From Curtobacterium sp. UNCCL20 (GTDB lineage: Bacteria > Actinomycetota > Actinomycetes > Actinomycetales > Microbacteriaceae): DNA of 64,000 nt. This document shows, in pieces, positions 18,901 to 28,949 of this stretch. Under the pieces are notes generated by a model. That model was not told the origin of the DNA and did not search any database. It saw only the letters and a program-made list of their open reading frames with translations. The stretch covers positions 248,001 through 312,000 of the forward strand of contig NZ_FNKG01000001.1 in the NCBI RefSeq assembly GCF_900101675.1, written 5' to 3'. Each line of letters begins with the position of its first letter. Within the stretch, counting starts at the first letter, position 1. A program made the position numbers and the translations under genes.

Positions 18901-21900
18901 CTCGGACGGGCCGGTCTTGGTGATCGCGAGGTCGGCGATCGCGACCGGTGTGAGGTCCGCGGAGTCGCTGTCGTTCCCGGCCTTCGGGTCGAAGGTCTGG
19001 CCCGTGCCCTGGTGGATCGTCGCGGTGTTGCGGATCGCCGCGAGCGGGGCGTTCGCCGGCAGGGTCAGCGCGACGTCGAGCTCGGGGAACGAGACGCCCT
19101 TCGCGACGGTGGCACCGTTGACACAGCTCCACGTGCCGTCGGTCGGCGTGCAGGTCCAACCGGTGCCCGTGAAGGCCAGCGTGGCCCCGGTGGGCAGACC
19201 CGTCGGCGCGTCGACCACGGTGGTGCCGTGGGCGTCGTCGTCGCCCGTGTTGGTCACCGTGATGGTCCAGGCCTTCGCGGTGGTCGCACCGGCGACGACC
19301 TTCGCGGTCGTGGCCGTCTTCGTCAGGGCGAGGTCGGCCGCGGCGATCCGCGCCGTGGCCGTCGCGTCGGCACGCCCACCGGGGTAGGAGACGAACGAGC
19401 CGTCGCCGCCGTCGTACCCGGTGCCGCCGGAGGCGTCCGTGACGGTCGCCGTGACGTGGTTGGTGTGCGCGATGCCCGTGCCGGCGCCGGGCGTCGTGGC
19501 TGCGTCGGCGGTCGGGGTCGCCCGGTAGTGCAGGGTCATCGTGGCGTTCGCCCCGAGCTGGCCGAGGCCCGACCAGGTGATGGTGCTGCCGGCCGTCGTG
19601 GGGTCGGCCACCGAGACTGCGGCTCCGCCGTCACGGACGAGCGTGGCGCTGCCGGAGACGAACTGCCAGTTCGGGGGCAGGACGTCCTTCACGGCGACGT
19701 TCGTCGCGGCGCTGCCGGTGTTGGTGAACCTCACGGAGAAGTCCGACGCGACGCCGACGTAGGACAGTCCGCCGAGGGTGTCGTTCGACTTCGCGACGGC
19801 GACGTCGGGGAAGGCCGGGGTGACGGTCGCGGTGGCCGTGACGGCGTCGTAGCTCGCGCCGCCCGTCGGCAGGCTGCGGTAGTCACCGGTCGAGGCGGTG
19901 TTCGTGAGCGGCCCGCCGGTCAGCGAGACGTCGTCCGCGAGCACCGCGGAGTAGGTGTGCTGCACGGTGGCGCCCGCGCCGCCGACGGTGGTCGACGGCC
20001 AGGTGATCACGCCGCCGCCGCACTTCGCAGCCCCGTCTGCCGCCGCGGTGAGGATCCCGCCGTCGGAGATCGACGTGCCGTCGACGACGATGCCCGCGGG
20101 CACGCAGTCGGTCACGACGGCGCCGTACGCCGGCGACGCGCCCCTGGCGTTCGTCACCGTGACGGTGTACCGCACGGACTGGCCGGGCTCGACGTCGAGG
20201 TCGTTGCTCGTGGTCCCGAGCACCGTCGCGGTCTTGCCGATCGACAGTGACGGTGCCACGACCGAGGCGTTCGCCTGGTTCGAGGTCGCCGAGCCGTCGG
20301 TCGGGGTCGTCCCCTTCGCGGTCTTGTTCCACGCGAAGGTCGCGGTGTTCGACAGGGCCGTGCCCGCCGTGGCGCTGGTGGACACGCGGACCGGGATCGA
20401 CACGACCACGACCACCGCCTGCGGTCGGCCCGTCGCGATGTCGCTGACGGACACGGTCACGGCGCGCGTCGACGCATCCACGGTGCCCGTCGCGGTGACC
20501 GTGCTGTCGGACGTGGTCGCGGTCAGGGTGCCGTCGACGGTCAGACCGGCGGGCAACGAGTCCGTGAGCCGGGCGTCGAAGACCGCCACGTTCGCGGGGA
20601 TCGTCGCCGTCACCTGGTAGGTCGCCGCGTCACCAGGGCGCACAGGGAGCGCCGTGCCGTTCGCCGGGTTCGTCGTGGCCGGAGCGCCGGCGGAACCGTC
20701 GGCGTTCGACCAGGTCGGCGCGGTGAGCTGCTTCGACACGGACGGGGACGCCACCGTGATGGTGTCGTCGGCGCTGGCGGTCTGGACGAAGGTCGCGCCG
20801 GCCGTCGCGTAGTCGGTGTCGAGGCTCGAGCCGACGACCTTCGCGGTGTTCGCGTAGCTCGTGCCCGCAGGGGCCTCGTCGGCGAGGGTGCCGGTCACCG
20901 TGATGGTGGTCGAGGCACCGGGAGCCAGCGTGCCGACGTCCCACGCGTGCAGGGTGCGGTCGGTGCCGCACGTGCCGAGCGCATCGCGTTGCGCCGGGGT
21001 CGGGGTCACCTCCGTTCGCGACGAGCCCGTGAACTGCAGCGACGACGGGAAGCAATCTGCGACGAGGACGCTGCGCGCATCGGTCGTGGTCGACTTGTTG
21101 GCCGCGGTGAGCGTCCACGTCACGACGTCCTGGCCGGAGACGACGGCGCCGTTCCGGTCATCGGTCTTCGTGATCACCACGTTCGGTGCGGTCACCGCCA
21201 CCTTGACCTGCGACGTCGGCGCGACCGTCGTCCCGGTCACCGGGTCGGTGCTGCGGAAGGTCGCGGTGTTCGTCACCGTCGACGGAGCGAACGTCGTGCC
21301 GTCGGGCTTCGGGTACGCGCCGGTGCCGGCGGAGACCGCGAGCCCGGCGACCGTGACGGTGAAGGTCACGTCAGCCGTGGTGGTGTTGTCGAACACGCTC
21401 GGGAAGACGAGCGCGCCGCCCCCGTCGGTGTTGGTCGTGGCACCGCCGGTGAACGTGAAGTCCTGGCCGCCGTAGGTGACGGTCGTGTCACCGTCGGTCA
21501 TGCCGCGCGTCGCCGCGTTCGCGGTCCCGGGCAGGCCCAGCGTCCACGTGGTGGCGCTCGTGGTCTTCAGCCCGGTGACCTTCGCCAGTGGGTCCACCAG
21601 CGACGCGGATCCGACGCTCGTGCCGGCCTTCACCGTCACGGAGTAGGTGTACTCGAGCGGCTGCCCCGGCACGGCGTCCAGGCCGGACCGGTTCGTCGCA
21701 CCGCCGTCGGTACCGCCGGTCTTGGTGACGACGACGGGTGTGATCGTCACCGGGCGCTGCGCGTCCGCGGTGACGGCGACGAGCTGCGAGCCGGTCGCTC
21801 CGGACACGTGGGTGCTCGTCCCGGCGACGGGGGTCGGGACCCAGGTCTGTGCGGCGCCGGTGTCCGCCGTCGTGTCGAACCGCACGACGGACGCTGAGTT

Positions 21901-24591
21901 GTCGTACCTGGTGCCGGCGAACGACTGCGCCGGGACCTGCATCGTGTACAGGAGGTCCTTGCTCGCACCCGACGCGATCGGGCCGACGCCGGCCCACACG
22001 ATGAACGAGCGGCCCGAGAACGTCGAGGACGCTCCGGTCGGCGGGGTGTTCGTGCACGTGCCGCCGCTCGCGGAGACGTCGACGGCTGCGCAGACGATCC
22101 CTGCGGGCAGCGCGTCCCACACCGAGACGTTGCTGATCGGGTACGCGCCACCGGTGCCGGACGGGTTCGTGACGCTGACCTTGTACTGCAGGACCTGGCC
22201 CTCGGTCGTGTTCGTCGGGTTCACGTTCGCGCTGAGGCTGCCGATGTCCTTGCCGGTCTGCACGATGCTCTTCGTCAGGCTGGCAGACGCCGGCCCGGCG
22301 ACCCTGTAGTTCGCCGACGATCGGAGGCTCGTCACCGAACCGGCCGTGTTCTGCTGCGCGAACTTCATCAGGTTCGCGGTGATCGCCGGCACCGTGGTAC
22401 TCGAACCGGACTTGGTGATCCGGGCAGCGACGTAGAGCACGACGGTCGCGCCCGCGGTGTCCCCGTCGACGTACGTGGCGCCGGCAGCCGAGGAGCCGAC
22501 CGAGAACGACGCCATCGAGGTGCTCGAGCCCGTCATCTTCACCTGGGCAGCCGGGACCGTGCTCTCGGCACCGTACGACCAGTCGGTTCCCTCGACCCAC
22601 TGCGCGGCTGAGGCGGTGGTCCCTGTCGGGAGCATGTCGGTCACCGTCGCGTTGCGGCTCTGCACGCCGGCGGGGAACGCGACCTGCAGGCGGAAGCACA
22701 CGACGTCGCCGATCGTGAACGGGTCGGTGGGCGTGGTCGACGAGTAGGGGCCGGTCGCCGCAGCACAGTCCGCGGCGCTGGTCACGGGCGACGTCGTGCT
22801 GCGCGGGAGCACCGACTTCGTGATCTGCGGGTCGGTCGACGTGATGGTCGCCTTCGAGTCGTCGACGACCTTCTGCGTCCCGGTGTCACCGTGCACGCCG
22901 GTGGAGGTCCCGGCGATTGCGACCTTGTTCGTGAAGTCGTCACCCGCGGCCGTCGGCCCGGCACTGCCCGTCACGGAGTAGCTCTGACGCATGAGCGCCT
23001 TGTACGTCACGGTCGCCGCCGCGTTCGTCGCCTGGTCCGCGGTGTGGAACCGGACCGTGAAGGTGCCGTCAGCTGCCGCGTACGCGACCGAGTCGATCTG
23101 CGCACCCGTCATCTGCTGGTCGAGCCGCGCGTCCTTCGTGGGGTCGCAGTCGGCGGGGATCGCGCCGCTCGTCGGCGTCCCGGCGGGGAAGGCCGGGCAG
23201 AGGCCGTCCGGGAGGGTGTCCGTCAGGGCGATCCCGGCGGACGACTCGTACTCGCTCGTCCGGATGAGCAGGGAGTAGGCCGCGAGCTTGTTCGCCGCGA
23301 AGGTGGTCGGTGCGACGCTCTTCGCCACCGCGAGGTCCATCGCCTCGACCGTCAGCTGCGCGTTGGCCTTCTGCGCGGTCGATGCTCCGCCGCCGACCAA
23401 GCCCGTGTACGTGCCCTGTGCGTCGACGAGGTTGGTCTGACCGCGGCCGTTCGAGGCCGCGTCGGCGGTGTCCTGACGCGTCGACGGTCCGTTGTTGTTG
23501 TCGAGGTCAGCTGCCTGCTGCAGGGACGCCGCTGCGGGGACGGTGCTGCTGGTCGACGGCTGGCCGGGCTGCCCGGCGAAGGACATCGTGTTCTCCCGCA
23601 GCGGCACAGCGGCGAGGTACTCGATGGTGACGCTGGCACCCTTCGCCAGGTTCCCGAGGTTCCACACCACCTTCGTGAACACCGACGAGCCCTGGCCTGC
23701 GACGGTGTTCACCGTGTCGATGCTCTGCGGCGTCGCGCACGCTGCGGCGTCCCACGATCCCGTCGCCTTCGACGGCGTCGTCGCCGTGAGCGAGGGCGCA
23801 CCCGGGTACTCCGCGCCCGAGGTGGTGTTGTCGATCGAGCCGCACTGCAGGAACTCGAGGCCGGCCGGGAGCAGATCGGTGACCACGACACCGTTGGTCG
23901 GTGCCTGCGCGGTGTTCTTCACCGTGAGCGTGTACACGGTGGGGTGGTCGTGCACACCACGGACCAGCTCGTTCTCGGGGCTCTGCTCAGCCTTCGCGAT
24001 GCTCAAGGCAGAGACCGTCGTCGTGTTCGACTGCCCGGACGCGGCGCTGATGGTCGTCCCCGCGGTCGGGGTGCCGGTGGCTCCGAACGCCGGCAACGTC
24101 CGTGCGTCCGTGCTCGCCGCGACCTGCGCGGTGCCTGCGAACGCCGTGCCCACGGGGAACGCGGCGTCCGTTGACTGCACGCTGAAGGCGATCGACTTCT
24201 GGTCCCCGGCGACCAGGTCTGAGACGTTCGACCAGACGAGGAGTGTTCCCCCACCCTGGGCCGTCGGCACCGTCGTGATCGTCGGTTCGCCCGTCTGCTT
24301 CCCTGCAGACGCCGCGACGTAGGAGACGCCGACCGGCAGCCGGTAGGAGTAGCCGAGGTTGTAGACGCCGGTACCGCTGCCCGCCGCCGTGGTGTTCTTC
24401 GCCGTGATCGTCACACCAGCGGGTGCACCGTTGAGCACCGAGTCGTCTGCCTTGACGGACACGGACACCAGCGACGTCGCCGCGCTCGTCGGGGAGACCA
24501 CCGCGAACACGGAGAGCAACGCTGCGAGCAGACTCACCACCACGGTCATCGCCAGGGCGCGCGGACGGGCAGGGAACAGGGCAGGACGCAT
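15973..24591 (-). CDS. Giant DUF11-repeat surface protein with LAFTG wall anchor
   Basis: A 2872-residue secreted protein. ATG at 24591 gives a basic start and hydrophobic core ending in SPTSAA, a Sec signal peptide. The body is about 17-18 tandem beta-sandwich units of the DUF11 / fimbrial isopeptide type. Each opens with a variant of LSITKT and contains YTVTVTN...VTDTLPAGL, which recurs every 120-180 residues to the end. The C-terminus has LAFTG 35 residues from the end, a hydrophobic helix and ARRRR, the sorting signal used by class E sortases. It is probably a wall-anchored stalk or adhesin. No enzymatic domain is seen. No sortase gene is nearby. Unit sequences are diverged, not recent copies. 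Confidence 0.85.
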   Translation of the reverse strand: MRPALFPARPRALAMTVVVSLLAALLSVFAVVSPTSAATSLVSVSVKADDSVLNGAPAGVTITAKNTTAAGSGTGVYNLGYSYRLPVGVSYVAASAGKQTGEPTITTVPTAQGGGTLLVWSNVSDLVAGDQKSIAFSVQSTDAAFPVGTAFAGTAQVAASTDARTLPAFGATGTPTAGTTISAASGQSNTTTVSALSIAKAEQSPENELVRGVHDHPTVYTLTVKNTAQAPTNGVVVTDLLPAGLEFLQCGSIDNTTSGAEYPGAPSLTATTPSKATGSWDAAACATPQSIDTVNTVAGQGSSVFTKVVWNLGNLAKGASVTIEYLAAVPLRENTMSFAGQPGQPSTSSTVPAAASLQQAADLDNNNGPSTRQDTADAASNGRGQTNLVDAQGTYTGLVGGGASTAQKANAQLTVEAMDLAVAKSVAPTTFAANKLAAYSLLIRTSEYESSAGIALTDTLPDGLCPAFPAGTPTSGAIPADCDPTKDARLDQQMTGAQIDSVAYAAADGTFTVRFHTADQATNAAATVTYKALMRQSYSVTGSAGPTAAGDDFTNKVAIAGTSTGVHGDTGTQKVVDDSKATITSTDPQITKSVLPRSTTSPVTSAADCAAATGPYSSTTPTDPFTIGDVVCFRLQVAFPAGVQSRNATVTDMLPTGTTASAAQWVEGTDWSYGAESTVPAAQVKMTGSSTSMASFSVGSSAAGATYVDGDTAGATVVLYVAARITKSGSSTTVPAITANLMKFAQQNTAGSVTSLRSSANYRVAGPASASLTKSIVQTGKDIGSLSANVNPTNTTEGQVLQYKVSVTNPSGTGGAYPISNVSVWDALPAGIVCAAVDVSASGGTCTNTPPTGASSTFSGRSFIVWAGVGPIASGASKDLLYTMQVPAQSFAGTRYDNSASVVRFDTTADTGAAQTWVPTPVAGTSTHVSGATGSQLVAVTADAQRPVTITPVVVTKTGGTDGGATNRSGLDAVPGQPLEYTYSVTVKAGTSVGSASLVDPLAKVTGLKTTSATTWTLGLPGTANAATRGMTDGDTTVTYGGQDFTFTGGATTNTDGGGALVFPSVFDNTTTADVTFTVTVAGLAVSAGTGAYPKPDGTTFAPSTVTNTATFRSTDPVTGTTVAPTSQVKVAVTAPNVVITKTDDRNGAVVSGQDVVTWTLTAANKSTTTDARSVLVADCFPSSLQFTGSSRTEVTPTPAQRDALGTCGTDRTLHAWDVGTLAPGASTTITVTGTLADEAPAGTSYANTAKVVGSSLDTDYATAGATFVQTASADDTITVASPSVSKQLTAPTWSNADGSAGAPATTNPANGTALPVRPGDAATYQVTATIPANVAVFDARLTDSLPAGLTVDGTLTATTSDSTVTATGTVDASTRAVTVSVSDIATGRPQAVVVVVSIPVRVSTSATAGTALSNTATFAWNKTAKGTTPTDGSATSNQANASVVAPSLSIGKTATVLGTTSNDLDVEPGQSVRYTVTVTNARGASPAYGAVVTDCVPAGIVVDGTSISDGGILTAAADGAAKCGGGVITWPSTTVGGAGATVQHTYSAVLADDVSLTGGPLTNTASTGDYRSLPTGGASYDAVTATATVTPAFPDVAVAKSNDTLGGLSYVGVASDFSVRFTNTGSAATNVAVKDVLPPNWQFVSGSATLVRDGGAAVSVADPTTAGSTITWSGLGQLGANATMTLHYRATPTADAATTPGAGTGIAHTNHVTATVTDASGGTGYDGGDGSFVSYPGGRADATATARIAAADLALTKTATTAKVVAGATTAKAWTITVTNTGDDDAHGTTVVDAPTGLPTGATLAFTGTGWTCTPTDGTWSCVNGATVAKGVSFPELDVALTLPANAPLAAIRNTATIHQGTGQTFDPKAGNDSDSADLTPVAIADLAITKTGPSEQAQAGRTISWNLSVQNRDDAAVQSVSDARGTVTVTDTLPDTVTLVSATSTDTAWTCDTDDNTVTCTRDGLANGTTAGAITVTGTVHADVTAAQSIVNTAAVSVDSAKTTDPTSSNDDSKATTAVDDRTSLTIDKAFRSAALVAGDPADWTVTVTNTGTADARSVRVTDTLESGTRLRSEAPVDKGTDTITQTVGPWTCTAPAADGTDVTCVLDGTLAAGKSTTFTITVTTPSSITGTLVNTAVVTADNAATQQDQARSDASQTAGLSVTKTADVETVDAGKDVTYTITVANPTGPSDLPAGDDATPSVRVQDTLPAGVEFRGLSPETEQHWTLESNEDGVLTLSSAAGIAAGATDSDTIVLTVHVPASFRGSSIVNTATASPITASGPVAHDDATVDVTAHADLSITKQRTSTPSADAGTDVTYDVTVTNDGPSDARDATWTDTPPTGMTVTEVATDDTAWKHGDDVSTWSTGTFPSGAVAVFHVTASIASGTPAGTLRNTVAVASATPDTDPSNDTSGDDVTVTTHAALTLTKTPVVKVGSTTAAKRVTAGAEQVWLLQVRNEGPSDEQPTTVVTDQLPAGLTFTGASSDGAVWTCDGATDPTLVTCSLPTTIVAGTDAPGLWITTKVASGYTAGTIENRAVITGQGTNPPVGTNDQPVTSPLDVDEVANVAITIGHQGTAVIGSDLPETIQVRNAGLSDAAGVTATYTLPKGLTYVSTEVDPAWTVTGVERNADGSTTVSFALAGTLPAGSLAPVITVHQTPTAAAYPGVQPTATVATTTTETTVVDNADADALAVDPASSLSITKTHTGKLVRGKTVGYTITVRNDGLTEDPGPVVVTDRLPAGLTLVSVNDAKAATCTTGQTVTCTLTGPLAVDGQVAFQVTAKVATDAPDRITNVATVESPTTQVVPIAGSASPTDPMRASDPAPVRDAPKPAGELAFTGAAGLGIGALLALLAMTVGGVLLVARRRRLA

Positions 24592-24843
24592 CGGGTGTGC
24601 TCTCGGGTCGTCGTCGGGCGACGCCGAGCGCAACACAGCACGACGTCACCGTCGGGCAGGGTCCCTCGGTGCGTACTGCGGCGGTGTTCGGGTCACCACG
24701 GGAGGTTGGTTCAACCTCGCGACTCCACGGTATCCACCCGCACGAGCGCACCGCTGCACCCAGTGCGGGGTACACGGCTGACCCCCTTTGCGTGGACGTC
24801 CGCCGAGTGGGCCACACGCTGACGGAGCGCTCCCGGAACGCGA

Positions 24844-24878
24844 GCGCACCCGCCCGGCGAGAGGCCGGACGGGTGCGC
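24844..24878 (-). terminator. Hairpin downstream of antitoxin-like gene
   Basis: Arms GCGCACCCGCCCGGC (24844-24858) and its complement at 24864-24878 form a 15-bp stem with one mispair and a 5-base loop. It lies about 90 bp after the stop at 24966. Confidence 0.6.
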
Positions 24879-24920
24879 CTGCGGTGACGTCTGCGGTGAC
24901 GTCTGCGGCCGCGACTGCGA

Positions 24921-24962
24921 CTGCGGCTGCGGCTGCGGCTGCGGCTGCGGCTGCGGCTGCGG
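24921..24962. repeat. (CTGCGG)7 microsatellite
   Basis: Seven perfect copies of CTGCGG, preceded by degenerate units, end 3 bp before the stop codon of the gene at 24966. On the transcript they lie in the 3' untranslated part. Confidence 0.9.
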
Positions 24963-24965
24963 CGA

Positions 24966-25232
24966 TCAGACCGACGTGCTGCCGTCGTTGCCGATCTTGT
25001 CGTCGAGGTCCTTCGCCGTCTTGTCGATCTGGTCGTCGAACCTGCCCCCGGTGACCTTCTTGATGCCGTCCGCGAGCCCGTGGATGATCTTGTCCGAGAC
25101 CTCTTCGGCCTTGTCGCTCTTGACGGCCTCCTCGATCTTGTCGCGGTTCTCGTCGACGAACGCCTTCGCCTTGTCCGTCACTTCCTGGGCCTTCTGGGAC
25201 ACGTTCTTCTGGATGTCGTCGAAGCCGGCCAT
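24966..25232 (-). CDS. MT0933/Rv0909-type putative antitoxin
   Basis: An 88-residue, highly charged helical protein. MAGFDDIQKNVSQKAQEVTD and the segment KVTGGRFDDQIDKTAKDLDD match the antitoxin family named after M. tuberculosis MT0933 (Rv0909), whose toxin partner is an SRPBCC-type protein. No such toxin gene is adjacent, so this is an orphan copy or serves another, possibly stress-related, role. ATG at 25232 follows a GGAGG box. It lies about 230 bp upstream-to-downstream from tuf, behind the tuf terminator. Confidence 0.7.
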   Translation of the reverse strand: MAGFDDIQKNVSQKAQEVTDKAKAFVDENRDKIEEAVKSDKAEEVSDKIIHGLADGIKKVTGGRFDDQIDKTAKDLDDKIGNDGSTSV

Positions 25233-25410
25233 GGTGCCTCCCTGCCCGGCCGGGCGAACCGGCCGATCGATGGCCGGACGTCCCGACCGCTTGGCCACAT
25301 CGTGCTCCCGTATCCGGCTCCTGTCCGCAGAGCGCGGGCGAACTGTCGGGGAACACCCCGGCGGACGACAGCCGGGGCGGGCGGGAACGACGACTCCGGA
25401 CAACGGGAAA

Positions 25411-25440
25411 GCGGGGCCGGACCCGAAGGTCCGACCCCGC
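25411..25440 (-). terminator. tuf terminator
   Basis: A 13-bp stem with one G-T pair (GCGGGGCCGGACC with 25428-25440) and a CGAA tetraloop, 20 bp after the tuf stop. Confidence 0.8.
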
Positions 25441-25460
25441 TTGCACGCAGGTAACCGGAG

Positions 25461-26648
25461 TTACTTGACGATCTCCTCGACCGTACCGGCGCCGACCGTA
25501 CGACCACCCTCACGGATGGCGAAACGGAGGCCCGACTCCATGGCGATCGGCTGGATCAGCTCGACCGACATCGCGACGGTGTCGCCGGGCATGACCATCT
25601 CGGTGCCCTCGGGCAGCGTGATGACGCCGGTGACGTCCGTGGTGCGGAAGTAGAACTGCGGACGGTAGTTCGCGTAGAACGGGTTGTGACGCCCGCCCTC
25701 TTCCTTGGTCAGGATGTACGCGTTCGCCTTGAACTCGGTGTGCGGCGTGACCGAACCCGGCTTCACGACGACCTGGCCGCGCTCCACGTCCTCGCGCTTG
25801 AGGCCACGGATGAGCAGACCGGTGTTGTCACCAGCCTCGGCCTTGTCGAGCAGCTTGCGGAACATCTCGATGCCCGTGACCGTGGTCTTCTGCGTCGGGC
25901 GGATGCCGACGATCTCGACCTCGGAGTTGAGGTCGAGCGTGCCACGCTCGACACGACCGGTGACGACGGTGCCACGACCGGTGATCGTGAAGACGTCCTC
26001 GATCGGCATCAGGAACGGCTGGTCGGTGGCGCGCACCGGGTCCGGAACCGACTCGTCGACGGCGGCCATCAGGTCCTGGACGGACTTGACCCACTTCTCG
26101 TCGCCCTCGAGCGCCTTGAGCGCCGAGACCTGCACGACGGGAGCGTCCTCGTCGAACTCCTGCGAGCCGAGCAGCTCGCGGACCTCGAGCTCGACGAGCT
26201 CCAGGATCTCCTCGTCGTCCACCATGTCGGACTTGTTCAGCGCGACGACGATGTAGGGGACGCCGACCTGACGGGCGAGCAGCACGTGCTCACGCGTCTG
26301 GGGCATCGGGCCGTCGGTGGCGGCGACCACGAGGATCGCGCCGTCCATCTGCGCCGCACCCGTGATCATGTTCTTCACGTAGTCAGCGTGACCCGGAGCG
26401 TCGACGTGCGCGTAGTGGCGCTTCTCGGTCTGGTACTCGACGTGCGAGATGTTGATCGTGATACCGCGGTCGCGCTCCTCGGGAGCGCTGTCGATCTGCG
26501 CGAAGTCACGGGCCTCGTTGAGGTCCGGGTACTGGTCGTGCAGAACCTTGGTGATCGCCGCCGTGAGCGTCGTCTTGCCGTGGTCGACGTGACCGATGGT
26601 TCCGATGTTGACGTGCGGCTTGGTGCGCTCGAACTTGGCCTTGGCCAC
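25461..26648 (-). CDS. tuf: Elongation factor Tu
   Basis: Delivers aminoacyl-tRNA to the ribosomal A site as a GTP complex. The 395 residues have GHVDHGKTT (G1), the RGITI switch (G2), [15 protein letters not shown] (G3), [10 protein letters not shown] (G4) and SALKALEG (G5), followed by domains 2 and 3 ending [13 protein letters not shown]. It lies 146 bp after fusA. That gap shows no convincing promoter, but tuf is often transcribed both with the str operon and alone. Confidence 0.98.
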   Translation of the reverse strand: MAKAKFERTKPHVNIGTIGHVDHGKTTLTAAITKVLHDQYPDLNEARDFAQIDSAPEERDRGITINISHVEYQTEKRHYAHVDAPGHADYVKNMITGAAQMDGAILVVAATDGPMPQTREHVLLARQVGVPYIVVALNKSDMVDDEEILELVELEVRELLGSQEFDEDAPVVQVSALKALEGDEKWVKSVQDLMAAVDESVPDPVRATDQPFLMPIEDVFTITGRGTVVTGRVERGTLDLNSEVEIVGIRPTQKTTVTGIEMFRKLLDKAEAGDNTGLLIRGLKREDVERGQVVVKPGSVTPHTEFKANAYILTKEEGGRHNPFYANYRPQFYFRTTDVTGVITLPEGTEMVMPGDTVAMSVELIQPIAMESGLRFAIREGGRTVGAGTVEEIVK

Positions 26649-26794
26649 TGGGGTCCTCCTCAGGACTCGGAAGCGACACCCCCGGCCGGCCCGTACGGGC
26701 TCGGCATCGTTGGTGCGCGGTGTGTGTCTTTACTTTACTTGGTGGCGAGGGGCCCGTCGCCGGGCTCCCCCGCCTGTGGAGAAACGCTGGAGCG

Positions 26795-28912
26795 TTACTC
26801 CCCCGCGTTCTTCGCGATGATCTCCTCGGCGACCTTGGCCGGGACCTGGCTGTAGGTCTCGAAGGTCATCGAGTAGACGGCACGACCAGAGGTCTTCGAC
26901 CGCAGGTCGCCGACGTAGCCGAACATCTCGGACAGCGGCACGCTCGCGCGGACCACCTTGACGCCCGAGGCGTCCTCCATCGAGGCGATCTGGCCACGAC
27001 GGGAGTTCAGGTCACCGATGACGTCGCCCATGTACTCCTCCGGAGTACGGACCTCGACGGCCATGATCGGCTCGAGGATCGCCGGACCGGCCTTGCGGGC
27101 CGCTTCCTTGTAGGCGATCGAACCGGCGATCTTGAACGCCATCTCGGACGAGTCGACGTCGTGCGCCGCGCCGTCCTTGAGGGTCGCCTTCACGCCGACG
27201 GTCGGGTACCCGGCGAGGATGCCGACCTGCATGGCGTCCTGGATACCGGCGTCGACCGAGGGGATGTACTCGCGCGGGACACGGCCACCGGAGGTCGCGT
27301 TGACGAACTCGTAGACCTTCTCGCTCGTGACCTCCATCGGCTCGAGCGCGATCTGCACCTTCGCGAACTGACCGGAGCCACCGGTCTGCTTCTTGTGGGT
27401 GTAGTCGTAGCGCTCGACGACCTTGGTCAGCGTCTCGCGGTAGGCCACCTGGGGCTTGCCGACGCTGGCCTCGACGTGGAACTCACGCTTCATGCGGTCG
27501 ACGAGGATGTCGAGGTGGAGCTCGCCCATGCCCTTGATCGTCGTCTGACCGGTCTCGGCGTTGAGCTCGACGCGGAACGTCGGGTCCTCTTCGGCGAGCT
27601 TCTGGATGGCCGTGGAGAGCTTCTCCTGGTCGGCCTTCGTGTTCGGCTCGATGGCGACCTCGATGACCGGCTCCGGGAACGTCATCGACTCGAGGACGAC
27701 CTGGTTGGTCGGGTCGCACAGGGTGTCACCGGTGGTGGTGTCCTTGAGGCCGATGACCGCGTAGATGTGCCCGGCGGTCACGTTGCCGACCGGGTTCTCC
27801 TTGTTGGAGTGCATCTGGAAGATCTTCCCGATGCGCTCCTTCTTGCCCTTGGTCGAGTTGATGACCTGGGCGCCGGACTCGATCGAGCCGGAGTACACGC
27901 GGACGTAGGTGAGGCGACCGAAGAAGGGGTGCACCGCGACCTTGAACGCCAGGGCCGAGAACGGCTCCGACGCGTCGGGCTTGCGGATGATCTCCTTCTC
28001 CTCGTCCTTGACGTCGTGGCCGATCATCGGCGGCACGTCGAGCGGGGACGGGAGGTAGTCGATCACGGCGTCGAGCATCGGCTGGACACCGCGGTTCTTG
28101 AACGCAGAACCGCAGAGGACCGGGTAGAGCGTGCTGCTCACCGTGAGGGCACGGATCGCGGCCTTGATCTCGGCGACGGAGAAGTCCGTGTCGCCGTCGA
28201 GGTAGCGCTCCATGAGCTCGTCGTTCGCCTCGGCCACGCGCTCGATGAGCTTCTCGCGGTACTCGGCGGCACGGTCGGCGAGGTCGGCCGGGATCTCCTC
28301 GATGGTGTACTTCGCACCCATCTCGACGTCACCCTTGGCGTCGCCGCGCCAGGTCAGTGCACGCATCTGGACGAGGTCGACGACGCCCTCGAAGGAGCTC
28401 TCGGAACCGATCGGGAGCTGGAGCACGAGGGGCTCCGCACCGAGGCGGTTCACGATGGTGTCGACGGTGTAGTAGAAGTCGGCGCCCAGCTTGTCCATCT
28501 TGTTGACGAAGCAGATGCGCGGGACGTCGTACTTGTCGGCCTGACGCCAGACGGTCTCGGACTGGGGCTCGACGCCCTCCTTGCCGTCGAAGACGGCAAC
28601 GGCACCGTCGAGGACGCGGAGCGAACGCTCCACCTCGACCGTGAAGTCGACGTGACCGGGGGTGTCGATGATGTTGATCTGGTTGTTGTCCCAGAAGCAG
28701 GTCGTCGCGGCCGACGTGATCGTGATGCCGCGCTCCTGCTCCTGCGCCATCCAGTCCATCGTCGCGGCGCCGTCGTGGACCTCACCGATCTTGTGCGTGA
28801 TGCCCGTGTAGAACAGGATGCGCTCGGTCGTCGTGGTCTTGCCGGCATCGATGTGCGCCATGATGCCGATGTTGCGGACCTTGTTCAGGTCGGTGAGCAC
28901 GTCCTGTGCCAC
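26795..28912 (-). CDS. fusA: Elongation factor G
   Basis: Ribosomal translocase that also works with ribosome recycling factor. The 705 residues start with GTG ([37 protein letters not shown]); the P loop is AHIDAGKTT, switch 2 DTPGHVDF, and [10 protein letters not shown] the G4 motif. Domain IV carries the [14 protein letters not shown] and [12 protein letters not shown] signatures. There is no sign of a second, mitochondrial-like copy. Confidence 0.98.
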   Translation of the reverse strand: MAQDVLTDLNKVRNIGIMAHIDAGKTTTTERILFYTGITHKIGEVHDGAATMDWMAQEQERGITITSAATTCFWDNNQINIIDTPGHVDFTVEVERSLRVLDGAVAVFDGKEGVEPQSETVWRQADKYDVPRICFVNKMDKLGADFYYTVDTIVNRLGAEPLVLQLPIGSESSFEGVVDLVQMRALTWRGDAKGDVEMGAKYTIEEIPADLADRAAEYREKLIERVAEANDELMERYLDGDTDFSVAEIKAAIRALTVSSTLYPVLCGSAFKNRGVQPMLDAVIDYLPSPLDVPPMIGHDVKDEEKEIIRKPDASEPFSALAFKVAVHPFFGRLTYVRVYSGSIESGAQVINSTKGKKERIGKIFQMHSNKENPVGNVTAGHIYAVIGLKDTTTGDTLCDPTNQVVLESMTFPEPVIEVAIEPNTKADQEKLSTAIQKLAEEDPTFRVELNAETGQTTIKGMGELHLDILVDRMKREFHVEASVGKPQVAYRETLTKVVERYDYTHKKQTGGSGQFAKVQIALEPMEVTSEKVYEFVNATSGGRVPREYIPSVDAGIQDAMQVGILAGYPTVGVKATLKDGAAHDVDSSEMAFKIAGSIAYKEAARKAGPAILEPIMAVEVRTPEEYMGDVIGDLNSRRGQIASMEDASGVKVVRASVPLSEMFGYVGDLRSKTSGRAVYSMTFETYSQVPAKVAEEIIAKNAGE

Positions 28913-28949
28913 AGGGTTCCTCCGGAAGAGTTGTAGGAGAGGTTGGCGT

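Larger units (their letters stand above)
24592..24965. other. Gap between DUF11 gene and antitoxin-like gene
   Basis: 374 bp without a recognisable gene. It holds a hairpin, a 12-bp direct duplication of TGCGGTGACGTC near 24889-24912 and a hexanucleotide array. A frame reading poly-alanine through the array exists but has no start or family support. The promoter of the DUF11 gene should lie in the left part; I see no convincing boxes. Confidence 0.5.

Noticed and set aside
16471-20250. 1259-residue open frame on the plus strand inside the DUF11 gene
   Set aside because: High-GC shadow of the minus-strand gene: Arg/Val/Gly-rich, no domain, no start signal, and the minus-strand frame has a clear signal peptide and repeats.
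24646-25446. Poly-alanine frame through the CTGCGG array
   Set aside because: Runs across the antitoxin-like gene in another frame and has no initiation site or family support.
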